Shown here: piece after piece, positions 8,934-18,210 of the stretch
How positions within the stretch are numbered: the first letter of the stretch is position 1
How the letters are laid out: the number at the start of each line of letters is the position of its first letter
Source of the DNA: Bacillus sp. AFS088145
Lineage (GTDB): Bacteria > Bacillota > Bacilli > Bacillales > Bacillaceae_G
DNA: 64,000 nt
NCBI RefSeq assembly: GCF_002564465.1
Contig: NZ_NUUX01000010.1
Coordinates: 151,100 to 215,099 of the forward strand
Direction: 5' to 3'
The notes under the pieces: model-generated
Database searches by the model: none
Told to the model about the DNA's origin: nothing
What the model saw: the letters and a program-made list of their open reading frames with translations, nothing else
Made by a program: the position numbers and the translations under genes

Positions 8934-9344
8934 ATGAGTAAATACCCATCAAGAGAAGAAATTGGCAAAATTTTAAAATCAAGTAAAGTAATTGCAGTTG
9001 TTGGATTATCAGGGGACCCCTCTAAAACGTCTTATATGGTAAGCAAGGCAATGCAAGATGCTGGATATAAAATTATTCCAGTAAACCCAACAGTTGATAC
9101 TGTTTTAGGAGAAAAAGCAGTAGCTAGTTTAACAGAAATAAAAGAAAAAGTTGATATTGTAAATGTATTTAGAAGACCTGAACACCTATTACCTGTAGCA
9201 CAAGAGTTTCTTAAAATTGATTGCGATGTTTTCTTTGCACAACTTGGAATCGAAAACGAAGAAGCATATCAATTGTTAAAGGAAAATGGTAAAACGGTCA
9301 TTATGGATCGTTGTATTAAAGTTGAGCATGCTATGACAAGATAG
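8934..9344 (+). CDS. CoA-binding domain protein (YneT-like)
   Basis: The 136-residue protein is a single CoA_binding Rossmann domain. It has a GLSGDPSKTSYMVSKAMQ nucleotide-binding loop (about 24-41) and the conserved PVNPTVDTVLGEKAV and DIVNVFRRPE segments. It resembles the CoA-binding part of succinyl-CoA synthetase but is free-standing; no enzyme activity is known for this family. It precedes parE, as yneT does in B. subtilis. The ATG follows AAAGGGTG. Confidence 0.9.
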   Translation: MSKYPSREEIGKILKSSKVIAVVGLSGDPSKTSYMVSKAMQDAGYKIIPVNPTVDTVLGEKAVASLTEIKEKVDIVNVFRRPEHLLPVAQEFLKIDCDVFFAQLGIENEEAYQLLKENGKTVIMDRCIKVEHAMTR

Positions 9345-9356
9345 GCCGTTAAAAAA

Positions 9357-9512
9357 GCTCACTGTTTCAGGCTGGCCATTAGAGGCGTTTTCTTCGTTGT
9401 TTTGCTAGGCCTGCTTATGTTCATTACCGCTAGGGTAACTTGGGTCAAAACTTGCCTTCGTGCCTCGAAAGTCAAGCGCTTACAATCAGTCTGAAAATCA
9501 AATTTTTAATTT
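9357..9512. repeat. TAR repeat copy C next to a terminator
   Basis: A diverged copy in the same orientation as 2296-2416 shares TTTCAGGCTG, CTTCGTTG, CTCATTACCG-like, GGTAACT, CCTCGAAAGTCAAGCGCTTAC and AATCAGTCTGAAAATCAA. The word GCTCACTGTT occurs just before it (9357-9366) and again at 9526-9535 as the left arm of a terminator. As in copy A, the element therefore appears inserted in a terminator with partial duplication. Confidence 0.75.
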
Positions 9513-9524
9513 GTTTTAAAATTT

Positions 9525-9553
9525 GGCTCACTGTTAATCAGTGAGTTTTTTTA
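9525..9553 (+). terminator. Terminator after the yneT-like gene
   Basis: Arms CTCACTG and CAGTGAG enclose a short TTAAT loop and are followed by seven T. The TAR copy C separates it from the gene it probably ended originally. The rest of the gap up to parE (9554-9832) holds only AT-rich DNA with a GAACATG...CATGTTC inverted repeat around a T-run near 9736-9768. Confidence 0.75.
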
Positions 9554-9832
9554 ACGGAATATCGAGTAGGGAATAAGAACATTAGGGTAATCGGGAAATT
9601 GTACTGATATGCATCAATATAGATTAGTAATTTTAATGGCAGTTTGTACGATCTGAAAAATTGAATTTTGTAAGTTAATTTATCAATATTCAACTTTAAA
9701 CCTGCATTTTCTTGATTCAAAAATCCAGCTTTTTATGAACATGTCCGATTTTTTTTTTCATGTTCGACTTGTAAGTTAGGAAAAAAACCATTAACATGAA
9801 CGATTAGAAGAAACATTTTATTTATAATATGA

Positions 9833-9852
9833 TATAATGGAACAAATGTTCT
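9833..9852 (+). promoter_or_regulatory. parE promoter -10 with overlapping LexA-like box
   Basis: TATAAT at 9833-9838 is a consensus -10. It is followed at once by GGAACAAATGTTCT (9839-9852), which keeps the GAAC-N4-GTTC core of the Bacillus LexA/DinR operator (consensus CGAACRNRYGTTCG), missing only the outer bases. The box would cover the transcription start, a position suited to repression. From memory, parEC is listed among LexA-associated genes in B. subtilis; I could not check this. Confidence 0.5.
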
Positions 9853-9886
9853 TATGTAAGTGTTTAGTTAGAAAGGAGAAATGGTG

Positions 9887-11860
9887 TTGGCAAAGAATGA
9901 AACAACATATAACGAAGATGCGATACAGGTACTAGAAGGTTTAGAAGCTGTACGTAAACGACCTGGAATGTATATTGGCAGCACAGATAGTAGAGGTCTG
10001 CACCATTTAGTTTATGAAATCGTAGATAACTCTGTAGATGAAGCATTAGCTGGTCACGGGACTCAAATAGATGTGGTTATTCATAAAGATAATAGCTTAA
10101 GTGTAAAAGACCATGGTCGTGGGATGCCTACTGGAATGCACAAAATGGGAAAACCAACTCCAGAAATTATTTTAACTGTATTACACGCAGGTGGTAAATT
10201 TGGACAAGGCGGCTACAAAACAAGTGGTGGTCTACATGGTGTTGGTGCATCAGTTGTAAATGCTTTATCAGAATGGTTAACAGTTGAAATTCACCGTGAA
10301 GGAACAATTTTCAAGCAACGTTTTGAAGATGGAGGTAAAGCAGTAACTTCATTAGAAATCGTTGGTAAGACAAGACGAACTGGTACGACGATCCATTTTA
10401 AACCAGATCCAACTATTTTTAGCACTACAAATTTTAACTTTGATACTTTATGTGAAAGACTTAGAGAGTCAGCATTTTTATTAAAAGGTTTAAAAATTAC
10501 AATTAAAGATGAACGACATGATGCGTTCGAAGAGTTTTATTATGAAAACGGTATCGAAGCATTTGTATCGTATTTAAACGAAGAAAAAGAAGCATTACAT
10601 CCTGTGGTATTCTTTGACGGATTACAAAATAAAATAGAGGTTGAATTTTCGTTCCAATTTAATGATGGATATTCGGAAACGATGCTTTCTTTCGTAAACA
10701 ATGTTCGTACAAAAGATGGTGGTACGCATGAAGTTGGTGCAAAAACCGCTTTAACAAGAGCATTTAATGAATATGCAAGAAAAGTAAGTCTATTAAAAGA
10801 AAAAGATAAAAATCTAGATGGAGCGGATATTCGTGAAGGATTAGCTGCAATTATATCAGTACGAATTCCTGAAGAGCTGCTTCAATTTGAAGGACAAACA
10901 AAAGGTAAATTAGGTACTAGTGAAGCAAGATCGGCTGTTGACTCAGTTGTTTCGGATCAATTAGCTTATTTCCTGGAAGAAAATCCAGACATTGCAACTT
11001 CATTAGTAAAGAAATCTATTAAAGCTTTTCAAGCTAGAGAAGCTGCAAGAAAAGCACGTGAAGAAGCAAGAAGTGGTAAAAAAAGAAAACGCTCAGAAAC
11101 TTCATTAAGCGGTAAACTCACACCTGCACAGTCACGCAACCCACAGAAAAATGAGTTATACCTAGTTGAGGGTGATTCAGCTGGTGGTAGTGCTAAACAA
11201 GGTCGTGATCGACGTTTCCAAGCAATCTTGCCTTTACGTGGTAAGGTAATCAATACCGAGAAGGCAAAACTAGCGGACATAATGAAAAATGAAGAGATTA
11301 ATACGATTATTCATGCGATTGGTGCAGGAGTAGGTAGTGATTTTGAAATTGAAGATGTTAATTACGATAAAATCGTTATTATGACCGATGCTGATACAGA
11401 TGGAGCGCATATTCAAGTACTTTTATTAACATTCTTTTACCGTTATATGAAGCCACTAGTAGAGGCTGGTAAAGTTTATATTGCCTTACCTCCTTTATTC
11501 AAAGTAAGTAAGGGTACTGGAAAAAAAGAAGTAATCGAATACGCTTGGTCAGAGGTAGATCTACAAGATGCAATCAAAAAAGTTGGTAAAGGGTATATGA
11601 TTCAGCGTTATAAAGGACTTGGTGAGATGAATGCTGACCAACTTTGGGATACAACGATGGATCCAGAAACGAGAACGCTTATTCGTGTGAAAATTGATGA
11701 TGCCGCAAGAGCGGATCGTCGTGTAACTACATTAATGGGTGATAAAGTTGAACCTAGACGTAAGTGGATTGAATCGAATGTAGTATTTGATTTAGATGAA
11801 GAGGATAAAATTTTAAACAATGAGCAAGTTGAAGTAGAGTCAGAAGGGAGCGATATCTGA
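9887..11860 (+). CDS. parE: DNA topoisomerase IV subunit B
   Basis: The product is the ATPase subunit of topoisomerase IV, which with ParC decatenates replicated chromosomes. It shows the GHKL ATPase signature (YIGSTDSRGLHHLVYEIVDN, then GRGMPTG), a transducer region, and the TOPRIM motifs LYLVEGDSAGGSAKQGRDR and MTDADTDGAHI. The ribosome site AAAGGAG is only two bases before ATG 9881, so GTG 9884 or TTG 9887 is more likely used. TTG gives MAKNETTYNEDAIQVLEG, matching the usual ParE start. The stop overlaps the parC ATG by one base. Confidence 0.97.
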   Translation: MAKNETTYNEDAIQVLEGLEAVRKRPGMYIGSTDSRGLHHLVYEIVDNSVDEALAGHGTQIDVVIHKDNSLSVKDHGRGMPTGMHKMGKPTPEIILTVLHAGGKFGQGGYKTSGGLHGVGASVVNALSEWLTVEIHREGTIFKQRFEDGGKAVTSLEIVGKTRRTGTTIHFKPDPTIFSTTNFNFDTLCERLRESAFLLKGLKITIKDERHDAFEEFYYENGIEAFVSYLNEEKEALHPVVFFDGLQNKIEVEFSFQFNDGYSETMLSFVNNVRTKDGGTHEVGAKTALTRAFNEYARKVSLLKEKDKNLDGADIREGLAAIISVRIPEELLQFEGQTKGKLGTSEARSAVDSVVSDQLAYFLEENPDIATSLVKKSIKAFQAREAARKAREEARSGKKRKRSETSLSGKLTPAQSRNPQKNELYLVEGDSAGGSAKQGRDRRFQAILPLRGKVINTEKAKLADIMKNEEINTIIHAIGAGVGSDFEIEDVNYDKIVIMTDADTDGAHIQVLLLTFFYRYMKPLVEAGKVYIALPPLFKVSKGTGKKEVIEYAWSEVDLQDAIKKVGKGYMIQRYKGLGEMNADQLWDTTMDPETRTLIRVKIDDAARADRRVTTLMGDKVEPRRKWIESNVVFDLDEEDKILNNEQVEVESEGSDI

Positions 11861-14292
11861 TGCAATCATCGGAAAAGTTATATAATATCCCTTTAGAAGA
11901 TATAATAGGTGACCGCTTTGGTCGATATAGTAAGTATATTATTCAAGAACGAGCATTACCTGATGCTCGTGACGGATTAAAGCCAGTTCAACGCCGTATT
12001 TTATATTCAATGCACGTTGAAGGAAACACGCAAGATAAGCCTTACCGTAAATCTGCTAAAACAGTAGGAAATGTAATTGGTAATTACCATCCTCATGGTG
12101 ATACTTCTGTTTATGATGCAATGGTACGACTAAGTCAAGATTGGAAGTTAAGAAATGTATTAGTTCAAATGCATGGAAATAACGGTAGTATTGATGGAGA
12201 CCCGCCAGCAGCTATGCGTTATACGGAAGCTAGGTTATCAGCAATAGCAAGTGAACTATTGAGAGATATTGATAAAGAAACAGTTGATTTTGTGCCCAAC
12301 TTTGACGATACGAGTATGGAGCCAGTTGTTTTACCATCAATGTTTCCAAATTTATTAGTCAACGGTAGTACTGGAATCTCTGCTGGATATGCAACTGAAA
12401 TACCTTCGCACCACCTTGGAGAAGTAATCGATGCGACGATTATGCGCATTGAAAATAAAAACTGTTCAGTAGATGAATTAATGACCGTAATCCACGGTCC
12501 TGATTTTGCTACTGGAGGGATTATTCAAGGTGTAGATGGTATTAAAAAAGCTTATGAAACAGGAAAAGGAAAAATCATTATTCGAAGCCGAGTTCATACC
12601 GAGGATTTACGTGGTGGAAAACAGGCATTAATTATTACAGAAATTCCTTCAGAAGTGAATAAAGCGAATTTAGTAAAGAAAATGGACGAGGTTCGTCTTG
12701 ATCGAAAAGTAGATGGCATTACGGAAGTGCGCGATGAAACAGATCGTACAGGACTACGTATTGTCATTGAACTGAAAAAAGATGCAAATAACGAAGCGAT
12801 TTTAAATTATTTATATAAAAATACTGAGCTTCAAATACCTTATAACTTCAATATGGTTGCGATTTATAATCGTACACCAAAACAGATGTCATTACCGGCA
12901 ATTCTTGATGCTTATATTGAACATCAAAAAGAAGTCATTACAAATCGTTCAAATTTTGATTTAAGAAAAGCGAAAGCTCGCCAACATGTTGTAGAAGGTT
13001 TAATGAAGGCTTTATCAATTTTAGATGAAGTGATTACAACAATCCGTTCTGCAAATGATAAACGTGATGCAAAAGATAAGCTAATCGCTCAATTTGAGTT
13101 TACTGAACTACAAGCTGAAGCGATTGTTATGTTACAGTTATATCGTTTAACAAATACTGATATTACTGCATTACAAGAAGAAGCAGATGAGTTAGATAAA
13201 AAGATTAAACAGCTAGAAGCAATTTTAAACAGTGAAGCAAAATTATTGTCAGTGATCAAAACAGACTTAAAGAAAATTAAGTTAAAATATGCAGACGACA
13301 GACGTTCAACAATTCAAAAAGAGATCGAAGAAATTAAAATTTCTAGAGAAGATATTATCGCTCAAGAAGACGTGATTGTAACAGTTACAAGTGAAGGATA
13401 CGTTAAACGAACAAGTCCAAGATCTTATTCAGCTTCAAATGGTAAAGATTACGGTATGAAAGAAGGCGACCGTTTAATTTATCAAATAGAAAGTACAACG
13501 ACGGATACACTTATTTTATTTACGTCAAAAGGTAACTATTTATATTTACCAATTCATGAAATGCAGGATATCAGATGGAAAGATATGGGGCAACATGTTG
13601 CTAATATTATTCCAATTGAACGAGATGAAGCAATTCTTTCTGCTACGGTCGTAAATAATTTTGAAGAAAATAAAGATTATATTTTATTTGTCACTAAAAA
13701 TGGTGTTGTAAAGCGTACAAGTATACAGCAATTAAAAGTACAACGATATTCTAAACCACTTGTCGGTATGTCAATTAAATCTGATGATTCCTTAATTTTT
13801 GCTGGTGTCACTTCAGAAACTGATCAAGTGTTATTGGCTACAAGTTCAGGATATACATTGTTATTTACTGTTGAAGAGATTAGTATACAAGGCTTAAGAG
13901 CTGGTGGAGTTAAAGGAATTAACTTAAAGGATCATGATTTTGTTGTTTCTGCAGACACGGTTAGTAATGAAGTGAAAGAAATATTCTGTGCAACTCATCG
14001 AGGGGCGATTAAGAAAATGAAGCTCGATACGATCCCTCAAAGTTCTAGAGGTACACGTGGTGTTAAAGTACTTCGAGATTTGAAAAATAATCCTCATTTG
14101 TTAATAGGGGTATACGCAATAAATGAAAATAATATGTTTGCTTTATTAAGTAAATCTGGTCAATTTGAGACAGTTGACCCAACTGATTTAAGAAATAGTG
14201 ATCAATATAGTAATGGATCATTTGTTATGGATACAGATGATTCTGGTGAAATAAAGACGATCATTCGATATAAAAAAGAAGAAAATAATTAA
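11860..14292 (+). CDS. parC: DNA topoisomerase IV subunit A
   Basis: The 810-residue breakage-reunion subunit has catalytic Tyr121 in AAMRYTEARL, a coiled tower region around 370-480 and C-terminal beta-propeller repeats (about 495-800). The quinolone-determining stretch HPHGDTSVYDAMVRL carries Thr82 and Asp86 where S. aureus GrlA has Ser80 and Glu84. Both changes are conservative, so no resistance is implied. Its start overlaps the parE stop (TGATG), giving translational coupling and balanced subunits. Confidence 0.97.
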   Translation: MQSSEKLYNIPLEDIIGDRFGRYSKYIIQERALPDARDGLKPVQRRILYSMHVEGNTQDKPYRKSAKTVGNVIGNYHPHGDTSVYDAMVRLSQDWKLRNVLVQMHGNNGSIDGDPPAAMRYTEARLSAIASELLRDIDKETVDFVPNFDDTSMEPVVLPSMFPNLLVNGSTGISAGYATEIPSHHLGEVIDATIMRIENKNCSVDELMTVIHGPDFATGGIIQGVDGIKKAYETGKGKIIIRSRVHTEDLRGGKQALIITEIPSEVNKANLVKKMDEVRLDRKVDGITEVRDETDRTGLRIVIELKKDANNEAILNYLYKNTELQIPYNFNMVAIYNRTPKQMSLPAILDAYIEHQKEVITNRSNFDLRKAKARQHVVEGLMKALSILDEVITTIRSANDKRDAKDKLIAQFEFTELQAEAIVMLQLYRLTNTDITALQEEADELDKKIKQLEAILNSEAKLLSVIKTDLKKIKLKYADDRRSTIQKEIEEIKISREDIIAQEDVIVTVTSEGYVKRTSPRSYSASNGKDYGMKEGDRLIYQIESTTTDTLILFTSKGNYLYLPIHEMQDIRWKDMGQHVANIIPIERDEAILSATVVNNFEENKDYILFVTKNGVVKRTSIQQLKVQRYSKPLVGMSIKSDDSLIFAGVTSETDQVLLATSSGYTLLFTVEEISIQGLRAGGVKGINLKDHDFVVSADTVSNEVKEIFCATHRGAIKKMKLDTIPQSSRGTRGVKVLRDLKNNPHLLIGVYAINENNMFALLSKSGQFETVDPTDLRNSDQYSNGSFVMDTDDSGEIKTIIRYKKEENN

Positions 14293-14298
14293 AATTAG

Positions 14299-14331
14299 GC
14301 CTATTCCAAGCTTTTTGGAATAGGTTTTTTT
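14299..14331 (+). terminator. Terminator of parE-parC
   Basis: Arms CCTATTCCA and TGGAATAGG are followed by seven T, 7 bases after the parC stop. Confidence 0.9.
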
Positions 14332-14573
14332 GTCGAATTTGTCGCAAAATGTAAAATGATACTAGGAAAATATTTTTTTAGGATTAACCTAGTAAAATTC
14401 ATTAAAATCTTTTAATTTTATATTTCAAAAATAAGGAAAAAAGATTTTTAATGATTTTTTAATGGGAATAATTACCTAAAATAACAATAAATCGACATAA
14501 TTGTCGAAATATTTTGAATCAAAAGAACTTGTCTAACGAAAAAATATAGCTTACTATTTTCTTAAGAATTTTA

Positions 14574-14588
14574 AATTTTCAAAAAATA
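14574..14588 (+). promoter_or_regulatory. livK: Possible CodY box upstream of livK
   Basis: AATTTTCAAAAAATA differs at two of 15 positions from the CodY consensus AATTTTCWGAAAATT and ends 21 bases before the livK start. CodY represses branched-chain amino acid uptake genes in rich medium, so a site is expected. In such AT-rich DNA a two-mismatch hit can arise by chance. The rest of the 317-base gap holds a CGACATAATTGTCG palindrome (about 14493-14506) and AT-rich sequence. Confidence 0.35.
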
Positions 14589-14609
14589 GGTTTTTAAGGG
14601 GGCGTACAT

Positions 14610-15791
14610 ATGGTTTTTAAGAAGGGATTTGCAATTTTAGCATCAGTATCGTTAACTGCGGGGATTTTAGCAGGCTGTGGTAATAGTAGTTCAAAGGATG
14701 GGAACCAGGTCATTAAAATTGCGACAAATACACCATTATCAGGTAATAATGCAATTTTAGGTGAATCCATTAAACTTGGAGCTCAGCTTGCATTAGAGGA
14801 TCAAAAAGCAGCTTTCAAAAAATTAGGCTTTGATTTAAAGATTGTACCTTATGATGACCAAGGGGATCCAAAAAAAGGTGTAGCAAATGCTGAGCAGTTA
14901 GCTGCAGACAATAAAATCCTTGGTGTTGTAGGACACTTAAACTCTGGTGTAGCAATTCCTTCTTCTGTAAAGTATGAGAAAGACCATATCGTAATGGTAT
15001 CTCCTTCAAATACTGCAAATGAAGTAACTGATCGCGGATTAGGAGTAGTTAACCGAATTTGTGCTCGTGATGATTTCCAAGGTCCAGCAGGTGCAAATTT
15101 CGCTGTTAATACTTTAAAAGCTAAAAATATTTTTATCATTCAAGATAAAACACCTTACGGAACTGGTTTAGCGAATGAATTCAAAGCTGCTGCTGAGAAA
15201 TTAGGGGCTAAAATTTTAGGTGAAGAAGGGATCTCAGTTGGAGATAAAGACTTTAATGGGGTACTAAATAATGCAATTGCGAAAAAGCCTGATTTAGTAT
15301 TCTTCGGTGGACTTTATGCTGAAGGTGGAATTTTATTAAAACAAGCGCGTGAAAAAGGATTAAACATCCCATTCATGGGTGGAGATGGAATGGATTCTTC
15401 AGGTTTAGTTGATATTGCTGGAGATGCTGTTAAAAACTTCTACTATACTTCAGTAGCTGGTGATACGTTAAAAACGGATAAAGGTAAAGCATTTGCAGAC
15501 GCATATAAATCTAAATTTAATAAAAACATCGAATCATTCTCATCTTACGGTTATGATTCTGCGGGCGTTTTATTAGAAGGATTAAAAAATGCGATCAATG
15601 ATAATAAAGGAAAAACGCCAACACGTGAACAAGTTGAAAAAGCAGTACGTGCAATCCAAGATTATGATGGTGTAGTAACGAAGGTTGGCTTCGACGATAA
15701 AGGAGACAACAAATACGCGAAAGTATTTATTTATACGTTTAAAGAAGCTAAATATCCTGGTACTCAAGAAGGCGAAGTTACTAAACCTTAA
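14610..15791 (+). CDS. livK: Branched-chain amino acid ABC transporter, substrate-binding lipoprotein
   Basis: The 393-residue lipoprotein has a signal peptide ending in the lipobox LAGC (Cys23), then a type I periplasmic-binding fold of the LivJ/LivK family (VIKIATNTPLSGNNAILGES onward). It should capture Leu/Ile/Val or related amino acids outside the membrane and deliver them to LivHM. The ATG follows AAGGGGGCG. It heads livKHMGF. A hairpin terminator right after it probably lets the binding protein be made in excess over the membrane parts. Confidence 0.92.
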   Translation: MVFKKGFAILASVSLTAGILAGCGNSSSKDGNQVIKIATNTPLSGNNAILGESIKLGAQLALEDQKAAFKKLGFDLKIVPYDDQGDPKKGVANAEQLAADNKILGVVGHLNSGVAIPSSVKYEKDHIVMVSPSNTANEVTDRGLGVVNRICARDDFQGPAGANFAVNTLKAKNIFIIQDKTPYGTGLANEFKAAAEKLGAKILGEEGISVGDKDFNGVLNNAIAKKPDLVFFGGLYAEGGILLKQAREKGLNIPFMGGDGMDSSGLVDIAGDAVKNFYYTSVAGDTLKTDKGKAFADAYKSKFNKNIESFSSYGYDSAGVLLEGLKNAINDNKGKTPTREQVEKAVRAIQDYDGVVTKVGFDDKGDNKYAKVFIYTFKEAKYPGTQEGEVTKP

Positions 15792-15818
15792 TTAGAAACT
15801 ATGCCAACCAGAAAAAGA

Positions 15819-15853
15819 AAAGAGTATCCCGTAAAAAACGAGATACTCTTTTT
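15819..15853 (+). terminator. Intra-operon terminator/attenuator between livK and livH
   Basis: Arms AAAGAGTATC and GATACTCTTT enclose CCGTAAAAAACGA and are followed by T-rich sequence. It lies 28 bases after livK and 80 before livH, the usual place for partial termination after a binding-protein gene. Confidence 0.75.
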
Positions 15854-15932
15854 CTCTCAATAAGATGAGAAAATTGTAAAATTTTGGAAGTTGATAGAAA
15901 ATGAACTACATTATTTATAGGAGGTCTTATAC

Positions 15933-16916
15933 ATGAATGAAGTAATCCAAACACTACCTCAAGTTTTAATAGACGGTCTTGTTTTAGGAGCAGTATATGC
16001 AATCGTAGCACTCGGTTACACGATGGTTTATGGGATATTGGAACTAATCAATTTTGCACATGGTGAAATATTCATGGTGGGTGCGTTTATTGGTACTGCT
16101 GTATTAATTACATTTACTGGTTTAGGTTTATTAAGTAGTTTACCTGCAATTATCGTGTTAGCAATTGTTTTAATAGTAGCTTCATTAGCAACTGGTTTCC
16201 TAGGAATGGGGATCGAAAGAGTAGCATATCGTCCATTGCGAAAAGCACCAAAGTTAATTACATTAATTACAGCAATCGGTATTTCATTTTTACTACAAGA
16301 TATCGTACGTTTTATTGCTGAATTAAAAGAAGGAAATTACATTATTACTGGCCCATCACTATTTTCAGGACAACACCAAATTAAAACTAGCTCACTTCTT
16401 TCTTCATTTGGAAATGCACAAATTAAATCAGCATCAATCATTATTTTAGTCGTTGCAGTTGTAATGATGATTTCATTAGATTACTTCATCAATAAAACAA
16501 AATGGGGTACAGCGATGCGTGCAGTTGCACAGGATCGTGAAACTGCATCATTAATGTCTGTAAACGTTAACAAAGTCATCTCTTTAACATTCTTTTTAGG
16601 TTCTGGATTAGGTGGTGCAACTGGCGTACTATTTGCATTACAGTACAGCACAATTGATCCGTATATCGGTTTTATTTTAGGCCTAAAAGCATTTACAGCT
16701 GCAGTATTAGGTGGAATCGGAAATATCCGTGGTGCAATGTTTGGCGGTTTATTAATCGGTGTAATCGAAGTGTTTGCAGCAACAAATTTATCAACTTTAA
16801 CACATGGCATTTTCCCATCAGAATATAAAGATGTTGTTTCATTTGGAATTTTAATTCTAGTTCTAATATTCAAGCCAGAAGGTTTATTAGGTAAACCTGT
16901 AGCTGAGAAAGTGTAG
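15933..16916 (+). CDS. livH: Branched-chain amino acid ABC transporter permease LivH
   Basis: The 327-residue permease of the LivH family has about eight membrane helices. The signature GAVYAIVALGYTMVYGILEL and the FAHGEIFMVGAF stretch lie near the N-terminus, and an ABC-contact loop (LGGIGNIRGAMFGG) lies near 265-280. It forms the channel with LivM, encoded nine bases downstream. The ATG sits behind a consensus AGGAGG. Confidence 0.93.
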   Translation: MNEVIQTLPQVLIDGLVLGAVYAIVALGYTMVYGILELINFAHGEIFMVGAFIGTAVLITFTGLGLLSSLPAIIVLAIVLIVASLATGFLGMGIERVAYRPLRKAPKLITLITAIGISFLLQDIVRFIAELKEGNYIITGPSLFSGQHQIKTSSLLSSFGNAQIKSASIIILVVAVVMMISLDYFINKTKWGTAMRAVAQDRETASLMSVNVNKVISLTFFLGSGLGGATGVLFALQYSTIDPYIGFILGLKAFTAAVLGGIGNIRGAMFGGLLIGVIEVFAATNLSTLTHGIFPSEYKDVVSFGILILVLIFKPEGLLGKPVAEKV

Positions 16917-16925
16917 GTGAATTAG

Positions 16926-18194
16926 ATGAAGAGCTTATTAAGTGGGTTAAAACAATCAAATAAACTACAAGGAATTTTCTTAGGAGCTTATATCGTTGTT
17001 ACATCATTAGGATTATACCTATTGCAAGAATCCGTCACGGCATTTTTATTAATCTTGTTCTCACTTTACTTATTATATAAAACTAATTTTCCAGTCAAAT
17101 TAAAATGGAGCATTGGAATCCTAGTTCTAACCGTGATTATGCCTTATGTTGCATCACAAGGTACAGCATTTGAATCATATATGGGTGTAGCGACTTTAGT
17201 TGGAATCTATGTTGCAATGGCACTTGGATTAAACGTAGTAGTTGGTTTAGCGGGTCTATTAGATTTAGGATTCGTTGCCTTCTTTGCAATTGGTTCATAT
17301 ACTTATGCAATTTTTTCGACTAAACAAGTTACGAATTTCTTACATTTTGATTTCCTTCCGTTTTCAGGAAACTCATTTTGGGTATTTATAATAATCGGTG
17401 GAATTATCGCTGCAATTGCAGGTGTATTATTAGGTATTCCGGTACTTCGTGTAAAAGGTGATTATTTAGCAATCGTAACACTAGGATTTGGAGAAATTAT
17501 TCGAATTGTATTTAATAACTTAGATAAACCAATAAATATTACTGGAGGAGCACAAGGTATTTCTTCTATTCCAGCTCCTACTATTTTTGGATTAGAGATT
17601 GATAATTCTGGGCAATTTTATTATGTCGTGTTAGTTGTTTTAGCAATCGTCATTTTAGCTGTTACTAGATTACAAGATTCTAAGCTTGGACGCTCTTGGA
17701 AGGCAGTACGTGAGAATGAAATTGCAGCACAAGCATCAGGTATTCACTTAGTACGTACGAAATTAATTGCATTTGCAATCGGTGCATCTTTCTCAGGAAT
17801 GATGGGAGTAGTGTTCTCTGCAAAGCAAATGTTCATTGACCCAACAAGCTTTACACTACTTGAATCAATTACGATCTTGGTAATGGTTATTTTAGGCGGA
17901 ATGGGTAGTGTTCCAGGTGTTATTCTTGGAGCAGCACTTGTAACAATCTTAAATCTACAAGTATTAACAGAAGTAACAAACTATTTAAATCAATTAACAT
18001 TAGATGGAGTTATTAATTTACCACCGGCTCTATCACCTTCTAAAATGCAACGTATGATTTTCGGACTTATTTTAGTACTTGCAGCAATTTTCAGGCCAAA
18101 AGGATTATTGCCTGCCAAAAATAAGGTTGTTCCAAAAGAAGACGTCATAGATCAAACTGTCGTCGAAGAAAAAACACGCACAGTTTCATTTTAA
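16926..18194 (+). CDS. livM: Branched-chain amino acid ABC transporter permease LivM
   Basis: The 422-residue partner of LivH has about ten membrane segments. Two or three extra N-terminal helices (residues 15-85) precede the LivM core, which contains GLNVVVGLAGLLDLGFVAFF and RVKGDYLAIVTLGFGEIIR. The C-terminal tail (about 398-422) is charged and cytoplasmic. It sits 9 bases after livH and 16 before livG. Confidence 0.93.
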   Translation: MKSLLSGLKQSNKLQGIFLGAYIVVTSLGLYLLQESVTAFLLILFSLYLLYKTNFPVKLKWSIGILVLTVIMPYVASQGTAFESYMGVATLVGIYVAMALGLNVVVGLAGLLDLGFVAFFAIGSYTYAIFSTKQVTNFLHFDFLPFSGNSFWVFIIIGGIIAAIAGVLLGIPVLRVKGDYLAIVTLGFGEIIRIVFNNLDKPINITGGAQGISSIPAPTIFGLEIDNSGQFYYVVLVVLAIVILAVTRLQDSKLGRSWKAVRENEIAAQASGIHLVRTKLIAFAIGASFSGMMGVVFSAKQMFIDPTSFTLLESITILVMVILGGMGSVPGVILGAALVTILNLQVLTEVTNYLNQLTLDGVINLPPALSPSKMQRMIFGLILVLAAIFRPKGLLPAKNKVVPKEDVIDQTVVEEKTRTVSF

Positions 18195-18210
18195 GAGAGG
18201 AGGTTATCAA

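Noticed and set aside
9538..9720. Minus-strand 60-codon frame in the yneT-parE gap
   Set aside because: It starts in AT-rich DNA and ends in a terminator hairpin; no ribosome site or family resemblance.
12094..12130. Quinolone resistance mutations in ParC
   Set aside because: Thr82 and Asp86 are conservative relative to the S. aureus residues and are likely natural for Bacillus.
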